From the NCBI RefSeq assembly GCF_036370855.1, contig NC_088099.1, forward strand, positions 26,193,501 through 26,257,500: 64,000 nucleotides of DNA, given 5' to 3'. Under the pieces are notes generated by a model. It was given only the letters and a program-made list of their open reading frames with translations. It did no database searches and was not told the DNA's origin. Shown piece after piece: positions 47,690-60,026 of this stretch (the stretch's first letter is position 1; each line of letters starts with the position of its first letter). Position numbers and translations under genes: made by a program. This stretch comes from Dromaius novaehollandiae. Taxonomy: Eukaryota > Chordata > Aves > Casuariiformes > Dromaiidae.

Positions 47690-47885
47690 CCTGTGATTCA
47701 AGAGATCTGGATTCAGCTACAAGCTCTGCCACAGATTTCCATAGCAGCTTGAGGTAATCAAGTGCTCTTTCCATTCCTCAGTTCCCCATGTGTAGCTACT
47801 ACTTCCACAGCAAAGTTACTTGGATTGACAAAGGAATTACTGGATGGAATTCTACTAGTAAGTATTATAGATTAATATGATTTAT
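47690..47885 (+). mobile_element. MIR-like SINE relic, nearly full core
   Basis: In order on the plus strand are 'cctgtgattcaagagatctg', 'gctctgccacagatttcc', 'cattcctcagttccccatgt' and 'attatagattaatatg'. These correspond to the sense MIR-type order (GACTCAGGAGACCTGGGTTC, GCTCTGCCACAGACTTCC, GCCTCAGTTTCCCCATCTG, then an AT-rich 3' part). One of the better preserved SINE relics in the window. Confidence 0.65.
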
Positions 47886-49075
47886 CAGGGCATAACTGAT
47901 CCAAAATTGATGGCTCTGTATCTTCTAGATATAAAATCTATGGAGCTATGCAACTTTGCAAAGTTAAACATTTCAGCTATATCTACATAGTCTTTTTTTC
48001 AAGCATCTAATCTTTGCTTTCCTTTAGCTGTCAAGGTTCTGTGATTAGAAGGCATTTTATTCTCAAAAACCTTGCTATGCTCTGATAGCCATGTTGTTAT
48101 GAACTAAATGACAGAAGATATAAATGAGGGCTCAGTTGTCCGTGGTTTAAGAAAAAAAGAAAAATGCTGTTAAAAACTGCTTAATAGTTGAGCAGGAAAC
48201 CAACAAGACAGATGATCTAGTGCTTACTTTCATGAAGTGGTCTTGAAGGGTAAATATTTAAAGAAAAAGAGAAAAATATTTTCTTTTCCCTCAATTGATT
48301 CATTTATTTTATGGAACAATAATGCTCCCTTCTTCCCACCCCCTTCAGATTTCATATTTAACCCTCCATGTTAATTATACAGGCACAGACAATGCCTCAG
48401 AAACATAATACCATAGTTTAGTTATAACTCATGATGGATATGAAGGCTGCAGTGAAGTTGTAAAATCATTTAATAGTCATTAAAACAAAATTTAAGTTAC
48501 ATCTTATTTACTCAATTGTCAGAAATTACAGCATACCATGTTTTTACCTAAAGAAGACATAACATTTCTGCATAGACATGTATTAAATATACTGTTGGAC
48601 TTTTAATTTAGCTTCTCACTACATTTTGTCGTTCAGAGATGTTGTCCAGACTGAATTTTAGGGTTGCACACACGCCATCTAGCTGCAAACAGCAGAAAGG
48701 CCAGTTATACACAGAAACCTATCCTTACGAAAAGGAATGCATATTTATTTTAATTAAATGATGGAAGTTTTTTTTTAATAGAAATAAAATTTAAGACATC
48801 TTAAATTGTGCTTTTTCAGTATCAAATAACAATCCATTGAGAGTGATTTCTACTGGATTTCCCAAGTACAGTTGTAAAACTTACTTCTGAACTGTGCACA
48901 AAAAGCTGTGCCAAAAAGCGGCATTCTTAAAGGTGCACAGTCAAACACTGAGAAGCTAGGAAATGTGGAAATTAAAATTCTTTAGGGAACTTGATTCAGC
49001 TCCTTAGAATAAATGTGTTATGTTTCAAACTTCTATCAGTATAACCTTATACTATTTCCTCCTATGGAAAAGCAA
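47886..49075. other. Unique AT-rich non-coding stretch
   Basis: Nothing recognised. Contains short A and T runs only. Confidence 0.5.
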
Positions 49076-49350
49076 ACTAAATACAGATCAAGAACCTGTT
49101 CATCTCAATTCTCGTCTCCTTACACAGCGCCACCCCGATGTCTATCTCTGTCTCCACGAGAACCACATAGTCCTTGCCCCAGTCTCCCTTCTGATTTGGC
49201 TCCCAATCGCTCATAGCCTTTTCTGGATCCCTTCCCAGTTTATGGTCCCCAGTCCGCATTTCACCTCTCCCCAGTTCCCATGAATAGGTCAGTTCTCCCC
49301 ACCTCTGCTGAGTCCCACCTTCCTTATCAAACAGTCCCATTTCTCTCTCC
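49076..49350. other. C+T-rich block of unknown origin
   Basis: A patch clearly richer in C and T than its surroundings, with open frames of 67-87 codons on both strands. On the minus strand it is purine-rich with repeated GGGGA-type words. Composition differs enough from neighbours to suggest an inserted repeat, but I recognise no family and see no terminal repeats. Confidence 0.4.
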
Positions 49351-49754
49351 CGAAGACCTTAAGGAAAGTGGTTAGGACATAAACAAAAAGCAAACAGAAA
49401 GGACAGATATTTGGAGATCCCAGAGAGAGGAAGATGGCGAGGATTTGTAACGATCCCCATTTACTCTTTCTCCCATCTATTTTTTGTCATCTCTTCTACA
49501 GTTGAACTAGAATCACTTGAATCTCTGATTTTTGTTAAACTGGAAGGGCCGGAAGAAGTTGCAATTGCTCCAAGGGTTGTAAATAAGGTGGGAGATCATT
49601 CCTTCTTACTTCTCTCACCTCCTACTCCTCAAACAATCTGATCTGAGACCTGTGTCTAGGGGATTTCACCCTTCACTGGGTCCTTCTGCTCATGTCCCAG
49701 TCACCAGGAATATTCATCATATCATCACCATGGTGCCAACATATTCACATCAGT

Positions 49755-49771
49755 AAAAAAAAAAAAAAAAA
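49755..49771 (+). repeat. Poly-A run (17)
   Basis: Seventeen uninterrupted A. Could be a retroposon tail, but the sequence upstream is not recognisable as a processed transcript or SINE. Confidence 0.9.
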
Positions 49772-50469
49772 TCATTCATCATTGTTTCACACTGTTTGAA
49801 ATTACCAAAAGCAGGGGAGAGACAGGTGTCCTTCTCTCATTTCCAGAGCTGATATCCTTCCTTCAGCTGGAGAATGTTCAGTTTTGCTGCAGGAATGTGC
49901 ATGAGATACACAAGCTTAGTAACACCAAATACGTTCAGTTGCTCTAGGGGGACTGTATTTATGCTGCTCAGTCAGCCCTATGATGTGTATGTAGCAGTAG
50001 GACACTGTGAGGACAAAATATTCAGAGTCAATCTTTGAGCAATTACAGACCACTGTTTCCATTAAAAATCAAATCCGTCTTCCCAATGGAGAAAAACAGG
50101 TTGTTTTTGGAGAACTTTATCAGATCAATCTTAGACACCTACTTCAAGCTGAGATGAACTGCACTCAGGCTATATTGACTCTATCGCCAGGCACAATAAA
50201 AAGGGCCCAATATAACAAGTTCAGATGTAGCCATCTCCAGTGTATCCATCTTCATTTTGTCAGGGATGATCGAAGCAGGTTTCAAAGCAACAAGGACTCA
50301 AAAGCTCTGTCAGAGACCAAGTCTATGAACTAAGCATTGGAATAATAGAGCTGCTCAAGGAAAGGCCACCAGAACCTTTAACACAAGTGCAATTACGCAA
50401 TTTTCTTTTCTTTTTCTCAAAATGCCTGAGCTGTTTTGGCTTAAATTAAAAAGAAACACTTAAAAAAAA

Positions 50470-50483
50470 CACACACACACACA
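50470..50483 (+). repeat. Short (CA)n microsatellite
   Basis: About seven CA units following an A run. Confidence 0.85.
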
Positions 50484-52562
50484 AAGGCAGATACCCAGAA
50501 TGGAAAATTGTACTCTAATTGATCAAAATCTAGAAGTCATGAACAAGTAAAACTATTCATAGAAAATGTCAACTGCTGAAAGCTACTATAGTTTGTGTGT
50601 AGAGTTTTACCCTTTTGCAGACTTACAAAATGCCTGTGAATTAATTATACCATCTTCACATGTGCTTACTGAAGTATTACATTTTTAAGATAAAATGCAA
50701 ATCTTTTGGAAGTTCATAAAAATCTGCTGTTCAGTAGATTGTAAATTGGCTATTTATTTATATTTGGTGCAACTGCTGTTTAGCATTGTTTGATGTGTTC
50801 TTGTTCCTTCCAAACAGCCTCACTGGCTTTGACTATATGCCCTATTCCATCCTAAGAAATCAAGTATTCTCAGGTTTGCTTCCTTGGACTAAATTTCTTT
50901 TATGAAAGCCACCTGCTATCCTTACACAACATTAAAATACTCCAGTTTACTCCGGACTACTCTGAAAATAATCTATGCTTTCTCCCACTTATCAGGATGT
51001 ATCTTCTGCTTTTGTCCTTCATATCACAGCTTCCTCTTAACTTAAAGGCTCATATTGCAGGCAAAAGAGTGTTCTTTCTTTCCCTCCTCCTTTTGTTTTG
51101 TGGTAGTAACTCAATCATTCAATCTCCTTCAGTCTTTCCCTGTGGAACTAACCAAACCTACCTTTCTCCTCCAGTCTCCAAATGAGCAGGACTTTCTGGA
51201 GCTGTTTTCCCTAAAACCACACTGAGGAGACCCAAATAAAGGACTGATTTTGATTTGCCTATTCTTTTTATAAATAGCACATGGGGAAGCTCCTTCTGCC
51301 CATTTTGAAGAGATTTTTATTTGAAGAAGATGCTCCTTACTAAGAAAGAATTCAACAGAACTGCTCTTTCCTCCCCTGCTCCCATTTGTTCTCATAGGAT
51401 GCAAAGGGAATGAATTAATACAGAACAGGGGAGAGGCACAGAAGAGCTCAGCAGAAGATACAAGAATGAGCATGGTGAGGATGCCTGCGGGAATAGGTAC
51501 AAACTTGTACAAAGGACTCAGGAGTAATGGGTATGCAGGGGTTGAGCCTGGATACAAAATAACCGGGTATGCACAAACTGGTGATATATTTACTTGTGCC
51601 TAGTAAAAGGTTATAAATAATTTGCTGTGTTTTTGTAGTACATTATTTGTAATTTATAGTTGGTATAAAGAATAAACCATTTACGCTGAAACAAAATACA
51701 AGGGAAAAAGAAGGACTTGTACTAGTGTTGTCATTTTGCTAGGAGGTATTCTCCTTCTGTTTATTTCAAAATAGTAAGAGAAGCATGAGATCTTCTAGTA
51801 ACACTACACAGAAGTAAATATTTTAGAAATTATCTTAGCCAGCCATAAAAGGTTATTATCTAATCAATAATAATCTGGCCATCAGTTGAGAAAACTAGAA
51901 AGTTTTCACACGACTTTGAGCAAGTTATTTCAGAACTGTCTAACACAATCATACATGGTAAACTAGCTACTGCCAAAGACAGGAAGCATGTGATTACAGA
52001 AAACCTCACACTCTTGAGTTTGATGGGAGTCCAAGCTTCATTGCACAATCATATACTGGTACCAGAAACCAGAGCTTGACTGAGCTATGTGTATCATAAA
52101 ATACAGGAGATAAAATATAGTAAAGGGAAAAAGGTGCTTTTTCAGTCTTTCATCTTTTTGAGTCAGCAGGTATGTGTAAAAAATGGCTGTCCTGTATCAT
52201 GACAGTAGAAAGCCTCCTCAGGATCCATAGGAGAAGTCTAAGGAATTTGCCCTGCTAATTTTTTAAATAACTACAATTCTGAGTCTCTCTGTCTCTCTTT
52301 AGTTCTTAGCCTAAGACAGCTCAAAATAAAAAACTAGTATGGGATGAACTTGTCACATCAATACAATTCAAATTAGCAGAAGAAAATCCCAATACCTGGT
52401 TTCTGCTGACGGAATTCAGTGAAAAAATTGTAGTTTCAAATCACAGTTTATTGAATCATGATCAATAATACTCAAAGTATTATTTTTGGACTCAAAGTTT
52501 CCCTTTGTGAAAAAACAGAGGGAAACTTAATCTGCTGCTGTGTGGTTGAAAACCACTGAGAA

Positions 52563-52575
52563 TTTTTTTTTTTTT
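52563..52575 (+). repeat. Poly-T run (13)
   Basis: Thirteen uninterrupted T in unique sequence. Confidence 0.9.
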
Positions 52576-53435
52576 GCTTGTAAATGAAAAGAGTTCTAAA
52601 TTTAAGATGGACCCAGCTGTTAACCAGGAGCTATCATTCCATCTTATTTTCAAGAAAACAACTGAATAGTCAGGAAGGAAGTTGAGCCAAGGGAATTCAT
52701 TTGGAAACCTGATGGCAGAAAAAGAGCTTGCTGCCAGTGAGAAAAAGCAGAGCCAAACCGCAGAAACCACATCTCAAGAAATGCTCTAAAATGTGACAGC
52801 GGGTATAGTCTGGTGGTCTGCGAAAGTGAAGGAGAGCAGAGAAACAGGAAATCAGGGAAGCAGATTAACACTATAAACCAGGAACCTAGAAGGAGCTCCA
52901 CACAGAGCCTAGAGACTGAGTATAAGATGCACTGCTGTTTCTCAAAAGCTTGGGGAAAGTTTAACCTCTAAGGAGATTAAAGAGCTGATAGTTTTATTAT
53001 ACATTATCATTCAAAAAATCTGCCATTAATTTCTTTGTTAATAATGGCAGTTGTGATATTGAGCCACACTGGCTTACTTATGCTTACTGTGCCACAAAAG
53101 CCAGTTGAGTTGCTCCAGCCTGTATCAGGAATGGATTTGTACTGTTGCTATTTAATGGTCAGGGGACTATAAATGTCTCCTTCTCCTTGTGTGTGAAAAA
53201 CTCACAATAGCCTGGTCTGTCACACTGGTACATTTTGCCTCAAGCTAGTCCTGAAAATTCCTTCTTCTACAGTATCTGTGCTAAAAGAATCAATAGTGTT
53301 CTCTGTATCTTCTAACTGTGCATTTTAGAAGCTTAACAGGAGAGGGGAGCTCAATAGGAATCTCATCTTTTATCATTGATAAATGCACTGCTTCCTCATC
53401 CCATTCTCTCCCTATTGCTTGTTCCCCTAGTATAC

Positions 53436-53520
53436 TAAGTCATATTGAGTCACCTCAGTTTGTAAAACCTTTGGGACAGCGGTCCTGCCCTGTTTAGGAA
53501 GCTGTACTAAAAATTAGAAT
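53436..53520 (+). mobile_element. MIR-like SINE relic, 3' part (amniote type)
   Basis: 'aaaacctttgggacagcggt', 'cctgccctgtttaggaagctg' and 'tactaaaaa' correspond to the sense-strand order CTCTTTGGGGCAGGGACTGTC ... TTGTACAGCACCTAG of the amniote MIR-type repeat. Opposite orientation to the relic at 41.8 kb, and the two align as reverse complements over this block. Confidence 0.55.
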
Positions 53521-54285
53521 CAGCATGAGTCTATCTAACAAAGTATACATGCAATCCTCTTAACTAAAGATTTTACCCGTCCCTTGGAAGTCATGCAAAC
53601 TTGTACAATTTGATTAAACTTGTCAGCAGTGAGCTCCAAGAAGATAAAATAATAGTATGCGGCTTATTGTACAGCTATAATAGAACTCCAGCTGGTGGCA
53701 ATTCTCCTCCTGTCCAGGGTTTCTTCTAAGCAAAACAAAATTTTAAAAGAAAATAATTTTTAAGCGAGCATATGGAATACACCAAAATAAACATCTCAGG
53801 GCACTGAAAGCCTAAAGCAATTTTTATTTTGACTGCCAAATAAAGTTTTAAAATTTCTTTTTGGCTTTTTATACAAAAGAATCATTGTGAGACTTTTAAT
53901 ATTACTTTCTCTGCTTCCTTCATCTCAGAATAGTAACACTAATAATTAACAGTCTTTAAAAAGATGCCATAAACATAGGATTCACGCACCAATGTTTCAG
54001 CTTTACAATATGAAACATTTGGAATTCCTGTTGCCCTCAGACTTTTAGTCATCTGTGGTAGGAGCAATTGCCAGTATCTCAGCTCATCTAGAACCTGCTG
54101 CTCTGGACAGCTATTTGCAGGCAGGCTCTTTAATGGAAGTGAGATCTGGATCTCTTCTGTTGCTGCTACTGCTTTTTCAAGGACCGTCGCAAATAAGGAA
54201 ATTCTACCATATCCAGGCTCTCATTCTTTTCCAATACTTATTTTCAAGTAATAAGTTTTCAGTTGGCCAAATCTATTTGGGGCTA

Positions 54286-54331
54286 TTTTACAAGGATTCT
54301 CTTCTCAACATCCTACAGCAGTGGCTATATG
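54286..54331 (+). repeat. Dispersed repeat, copy 1 (unassigned family)
   Basis: Matches 56,360-56,405 at about 41 of 46 bases without gaps; both contain 'ttttacaaggattc', 'ctctcaacatc' or 'tctcaacatc', and 'tacagca.tggctat'. Flanks do not align by eye. Identity is too high over this length for chance in 64 kb. Confidence 0.65.
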
Positions 54332-55464
54332 CTCAGCACCTCCATCATTTGGTGAAATGGGCAGAAGTTGTTTCCTAACAAACTACCAGGTCAGGCTTTT
54401 ATTGTTCTCTCTAATGTGGGGAGACGGAACAAAAATGAAATTATTGTTTCCCTCTGGGAGAATCATTTAAGCAAAGGCTTTCTCTCCACTTATGCCTCTC
54501 AGAACAGTAATTTGGACCCAGCTAAATGGCTAAACCTTGTACGATCTTCTGGGCAGAGAGGATTTTTAGCACTATAGCTCATGTCAGCACACTTCCCACA
54601 TATGAACACTGTACTGAAGGCCTTAACTGCCACAGGAACTGGATCACTCAGCATCCCTCAAACTTCAGTTCAGAAGCTTAACACTCCAGTGCAGCATTTG
54701 CTAGAATAACACCTTTTCAGTACTTTGTTTCTATACTTATAAAGAGTGTGCTTTCAAATAACAGGTTTGTCTCATCTTGAATAGTTTGCTTTTTTTGCTG
54801 ACCATATTCACCTGTGAACACTGCCTTTAGCATAACTCACTGTAATCACTCTACTTTAGAGAAATATACAAAGTTTTATATCTTTTAAGAAAACCACTTT
54901 CTACAAAGAACATGCCCTCTACTGGGAGTCTCTGCAGCATTAAGACAATTGCATAGCAGCTACTCTCGATTAGTTCAGACATGACATCCTACTGTGCAGT
55001 GTAACTTATTAAGCCTACTGTACTGTTTCCAATTTTGGCATAAAATAGATTATCTTTCTAATTACTTCTATTACTGGGCTCCCAGAGCAGCTGGAACGTA
55101 AGAGGCCTGAAACTTGAAGGAAATGAAACAAGTCCTGAGACCAGCCTAGGCTGATGTCTAAAGTGTACTGAAAGCTAGGACATGTAGTTAACAGACGCAA
55201 CCAAACTGTAACAAGTATTTCCGTCTGCAGCTGCATCCCTCAAAGTGCATCATAACTCTGGTAGGACATTAAGGTCATCATCCTCTCTAAATTTATCAAC
55301 CCTTAATACCTCAATGACTTTTATATTCCACCACAGAGAAAAGAACAGGACTCTCATTTCTGTTGAGTGAACTTTCTTTGTAAGAATACTACTAAAATTT
55401 CATACAGACTACAGATTCTAATGCAATTTGAATTAGCTCTGGGAGCTGTGGGCCAACCCTTATC

Positions 55465-55545
55465 TCTCTCTCAAATGACTTTTTCTGTGAGAGACAGAAT
55501 GGCTGGTCTAGACCAAATGGGTACCTTGTGTGTTAGTCTTTTCCA
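55465..55545 (+). mobile_element. Possible CR1 3'-end scrap, sense orientation
   Basis: 'gtgagagacagaatggctgg' followed by 'tctagaccaaatgg' resembles the sense CR1 3' region GGAGACAGGATGCTGGGCTAGATGGACC. Only about 35 bases agree. Confidence 0.3.
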
Positions 55546-56359
55546 GGAACTATGTAGTTCTTCTTCATGTTTAGACCTATCAATATGCTGTATGTAATTC
55601 TTGAAAAACCCATAGACTAAGCAACTTATACGCTATGCCAGTTGGATAATTTACTTTATCTCAGCTGTTCTCCAAGATCTAAAAATACCTCTTCTGCAAC
55701 AGCACTTTTTACCATTAGCTAATACATATGTGGTTTTGTTTATTTAGAAGTGGTAAATATGCACAAGGAGTATGAACATATATAAGTTCATGGAAACCTC
55801 ATCAGGGGTATTCAGGCAAAAACAGCAGCAAAAGACTATCTTCCGTATTTTTTTGTTGTAGTTTTGGCTCAACATATTAGAAAGAGCTTTATTTTTAGGG
55901 ATAGCTTTTTTTATAGACATTGTATAGAATGATCCTCAAGCTTCAAACATCTCTGCTAGTGGAAGTGAAGGTCTGGAACATATCAAGCAGCTCAGTAACT
56001 CTTACAATCTAGTAAGGATTTCTATCTTGCAAAGGCTGATCCAATCGTGCCACAATACTTCTTAGAGAGTATTTGGTTACTGACCTTTCACAGTAGGAAA
56101 GATCTCTGTCAAATAGTAAGTGGAGCTAACAAAATTTTGGCTGATGAACTTCCTTCACCAGCCCAGAAAAAAATCAGGACTTTACCAAACTCTCTTTCAA
56201 GCTCTTTTCTATAGGAAAGTAATTACTAAAAAAATACAGTATGTACATGAAACATAGCACTTTCTTGTCTTGGGGCTCTTTTAAAATTTTTCTTTTCAGA
56301 CTGTGGCTGGGAGAAGCTGATCCTGTACATATTTGCCTGTGGAAATTCTGGACAGTGCT

Positions 56360-56405
56360 TTTTACAAGGATTCACCTCTCAACATCTTACAGCAATGGCT
56401 ATGTG
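56360..56405 (+). repeat. Dispersed repeat, copy 2 (unassigned family)
   Basis: Partner of 54,286-54,331, same orientation, about 2.07 kb further on. Most differences are transitions, as expected for decay after duplication or transposition. Confidence 0.65.
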
Positions 56406-57159
56406 TATATGCTTTTGCTCTGAATTGTCTCAGAGTCCAAATGTTCTTTTCAAACCTCTTTGTTCTGGCAACCGTGACAGGAACTTATTTCCCTCATGAA
56501 ACTCCTCAATAGAAAGGGAACACGACCACTTACCAGCTCTAGCTGGTTAGTTTTGTCCTTCCTGGCTGTAACACGGGCAAAGCATTCTGCAATAAAGAAG
56601 AGTTTTGATATGCTTTTCGATCTTTCTTCATGATTCTGAGACAAACTGAGCTTAACAAACTGGGCCTATATATACCCTTCTCATCAGGTATGTTGCAGCT
56701 TCTTTAACAACCATACAATTCCTGCTCCTTCGTACCTTCCCCCTATATCGCAACATCTTTTCCTCAAATGTGCCAGCAACATATTGCCATGGTTTGTTCC
56801 TGTCCTTAAAATGGCTGCCATCCATCTTCAGTCTTGAAGACTTTATACCTGTGCTGTCTGTAGGCACATAAGTGGAGAAAAGAATAAGGAAAGAGTAGGG
56901 TGCTTGCTTTTTAGAAGTGTTTTTATTTTTCAGGAGAGGTTTCTTTTCACATTTAGAAATTTCATGAGAAGGTTCTATGATGAAAAAATACATTAGAAGA
57001 AGAGAAAACAGCTAAGAGCTAGCATCTACCATTCAATACCTCTGATAGAAACTGAGAAAACTTTGCTAGTAAAGAAGTAAAAAACTTTACTAGTAAAATT
57101 CCTACTGATTTTGCCAGGGAGACTGGGAATCATGAAAATACAGTATCTTCAGGCTTCAC

Positions 57160-57402
57160 TTTCCCTGTGACCACTATTTAGGTACTGGGAGACTGCTATT
57201 AGCTAGATTCCCTATGCCTGAGCCTTTTCTTGCCAGGCTAAACCAACCCAGTTCTCTTAATGTCTCCTCATCTGTCATGTGCTTCAGTTCCATAAACATC
57301 TCAGTGGCCCTACACTGAACTCTCCATTTTGTCAACATCTTGACTTCATTCACAGATTGTCTCAAAACACAGTCATATTACCAGGATGGCTTAATAAGCA
57401 TT
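57160..57402 (-). mobile_element. CR1 LINE fragment encoding the C-terminal end of ORF2
   Basis: The minus-strand translation reads RATEMF..LKHMTDEETLRELGWFSLARKG, which follows the conserved end of CR1 ORF2 (VQRRATKMI..L.YEERLRELGLFSLEKRR). In nucleotides, on the plus strand, 'tttaggtactgggagactgc', 'ttttcttgccaggctaaacc', 'tctcctcatctgtcatgtgc' and 'cagtggccctacactgaac' follow the order of a reverse-complemented avian CR1. The copy lacks the 3' untranslated end and everything upstream, so it is a broken internal fragment. It differs from the 60.6 kb copy, which covers the more 3' part. Confidence 0.8.
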
Positions 57403-59760
57403 CAGATGAAAAAAGTAAGGCAGGATGCATGAGTATCTACAGAGATACATAAATGTTTGAATTTATAATCAAAAGCATCTATCAGTGATCTTTTCTTACC
57501 AAGAAAGGTCATGACTGCTTTGAAACATACTGTGCACCCTATATGTACAGTAATTTGTTGGAATATGACATCATATTAATTATTTCCCAAAGGATTCCAT
57601 CCTCTGATCTACTGCTAACTTTCAAATATGTGAGCTTTACCCTTTCTAGTAACTAATGGTCAGTTATTTTTCCATTTAACAACTATTACTGCCTTTCTTT
57701 GCCATCATAAAATTTCTGCTTTCACATACAAATTAATGAAAAAGAAGTTAGGAGTTTTTGTTTTACCCTCTTTATCATTTAAAAAGGAAGAAAATACATA
57801 TTGCTTAATGGAAATTCTGGATCGGGGTAAATTATATACAAACTTGTCAATATTTGTAATTTATCATTTAATTCAATTATATCTTTTTATAACTAACCCT
57901 CTTTCAAACATCTCTCCCTTTATTGTCCTAATGATTTATTATATTAATTCTCTCTGATTGGTAAAAAGGAAGTAACTGCTGTTCTCCTCTGGTATGTTTC
58001 ATTCCAATTTTTGCTCCCTATAAATGTGCTACAGTTCTTCTGTTGGCAGTCAGAGAAACTCTCTATAAAAGCAGCATTTACTTCAGTTTCTCTCAGAGCC
58101 AAGGAATACATATGCAGCTTGACATCTGGAGTATCTGTTTTCAACCATTAATATGCAGCAGTTATTAAAGCTATTGCACTTACTGTTTTACACCATCTTA
58201 AATGTGCAGCATATACTAACTTCTCTTAGTAACTTTCATGAGTTCACCACAAAGAAAAACAACTGGATTGCACAAAAAATGCTGAATTGGACAGAACATC
58301 TTCATAGATAAATCTCAAAGATCTGAACCTGTTTAATTATAACACTAAAAGAAATAAAACCATTTCTTTTGATTTTGGCGGCCTTTCTTAATTATACATC
58401 ATACTGCAAATACAGATTACCTTTGATTTTAAAAACAGGTAATTTATTTATTTCAGAGGAATGTAGGTCCATTTTTCTCTAGATATCACCTGTCCCTTTA
58501 AATAGTAATATACAACAAAAACTCCCTTTTTTTTTTGCATTCTGAGTTCCTGCTGTTAAAAAGGGCTCCTCTTCTAATCGTAACAGCTTTTGGAGCAAAG
58601 TTAAGACAAAAATGAAACTAAGATTCATGCGAAAAGACAAAAGCAACATGCACCAACACGTGTACCTTACAGGAGTCAGGATCAAGGGAAAATAGTTGTA
58701 CAAATACAGCTGTGGAAGAAAAGCAACATAGGACTCTCTTAATAACTAGAAATTAAAATTACATCTAGAAATACTAAATATTCAATAACAAATATATACA
58801 GAAAATCTTACATACACACAAGTTATCAAGATTCTGTCTAGATTTCGGACCAAAAAAATTTTTTTAGACTACACACTGTTCCTAAAAAGGGGTAGGAAAC
58901 AAAATAATGGAAACTTACTTTTACCCAACTAAAGCAAAAAGATTAGTTGTGTGATCAAAGGACAAATGTGTATATGTGTCTATCTAAAGATCATGTAATT
59001 TAGCAGTCAGAAAAAATGCATCTAAAAAAAACCCAACTTTTTTATACTTTGGAGGAGTCACCTCACTTTTTTGCTTTTAAGAGGGACCTCCACCAAGTAT
59101 CTAACAATCTAGTTTTATCTCCAGCCAAGACTCTTCTGTAACAATTGATGAAACCACCCTCAGGCCACTGAGGCCACACACAATACTGTTATGACATATG
59201 CCTGAATTGCCTATTGCAGAGGAAGTTGCCCCTCCTACTTGGCCTACATTATTTTGATCAGGTTTAATCCAGAGTCTAATAAAGAGGTTTCCACATTCTG
59301 GTTTGAACAACTACACCAGCACTTCCCATCAGCAGATTTTTTAAAGTATTTGTCAGAAACAGAGGCTTCTGTATCTTAGTCATCTATGATAAGATCAGTA
59401 AAACAAAACTCCAGTGAAATGACCAAATTTGGCAACTGGCCCAGAGAAGATTTCAGAGTTCCTAACAGAAAGGTCTTGCTATGACAAATAATTCATCTTA
59501 TCTGAATAGTCCCAAACAATCATTTTTATCTCAAATAGTTTACATAATTTTCCCCAAATTCTAGTAATTCATGATGCCAGCAAGCTCACTTCAGTTAAAA
59601 GAAGTCCTCTCCCTACCTAGTAAGTTTCTCCAGTTTTCCAGGATTTACCATATGTAACTCTTCACCCTTCTCATTCACATTTTCCTCTCTGATTTACATA
59701 GCTAGAATAACCAGATGATCTATACTTCCTTCTTTCTTCTCTCCCTGTCATCAAAATTTA
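57403..59760. other. Unique AT-rich non-coding stretch
   Basis: Nothing recognised: no gene, no clear repeat. Frames are short and AT-driven. Confidence 0.5.
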
Positions 59761-59797
59761 CTTTCTAGGGCTTTTCTTACACCTCTTCCAGTCATTT

Positions 59798-60026
59798 GTT
59801 ACAGTATGTGCCACCACTGGCTCCATTTGAACCCTTAGCCAAGTGCATGAATACATCTCTTAGATCTGCTACCTTCACATTTGATAAGCCAAGCATGAGA
59901 AGTTTCTTGGAGTCACTGAAGAGAATTCCATTACCAATGTCAGAATATTTACTTCCAGCTGTTTCTTTAGACAAAAGAAAACATTTGGAACTTTTTCAAA
60001 ACAATATAGAAAAGCCCCCTTTTTAA
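59798..60026 (+). other. Exon-like open stretch, unassigned
   Basis: A 76-codon plus-strand frame, preceded by a long pyrimidine-rich tract and 'ttacag' (AG at 59,798-59,799) that together resemble a 3' splice site. The translation (YVPPLAPFEPLAKC ... FLESLKRIPLPMSEYLL ... LDKRKHLELF) has a protein-like composition. I do not recognise it. The minus strand is also open over 60 codons here, which weakens the case. No good donor site follows before the stop. It may be a relic of a gene or mobile element, or chance. Confidence 0.2.

Larger units (their letters stand above)
49351..53435. other. Unique non-coding stretch
   Basis: No gene recognised. The longest frames are 142 codons on the minus strand (51,129-51,557) and 108 codons on the plus strand (50,007-50,333). 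The second has a protein-like composition but no resemblance to a family I know and no obvious splice sites. Contains a 17-base A run (49,755-49,771), a short CA array (about 50,470-50,483) and a 13-base T run (52,563-52,575). Confidence 0.5.
53521..57155. other. Non-coding stretch with unassigned repeats
   Basis: No gene identified. Open frames at 54,055-54,378 (107 codons) and 54,368-54,577 (69 codons) on the plus strand, and 56,652-56,993 (113 codons) and 56,450-56,644 on the minus strand, are more protein-like than average but unassigned. This stretch holds the diverged repeat pair at 54,286 and 56,360, so some of it may be remnants of an unrecognised mobile element. Confidence 0.5.

Noticed and set aside
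51129..51557. 142-codon minus-strand reading frame, the longest in the window
   Set aside because: In 64 kb on six frames one such frame is expected by chance. The translation matches no family I know.
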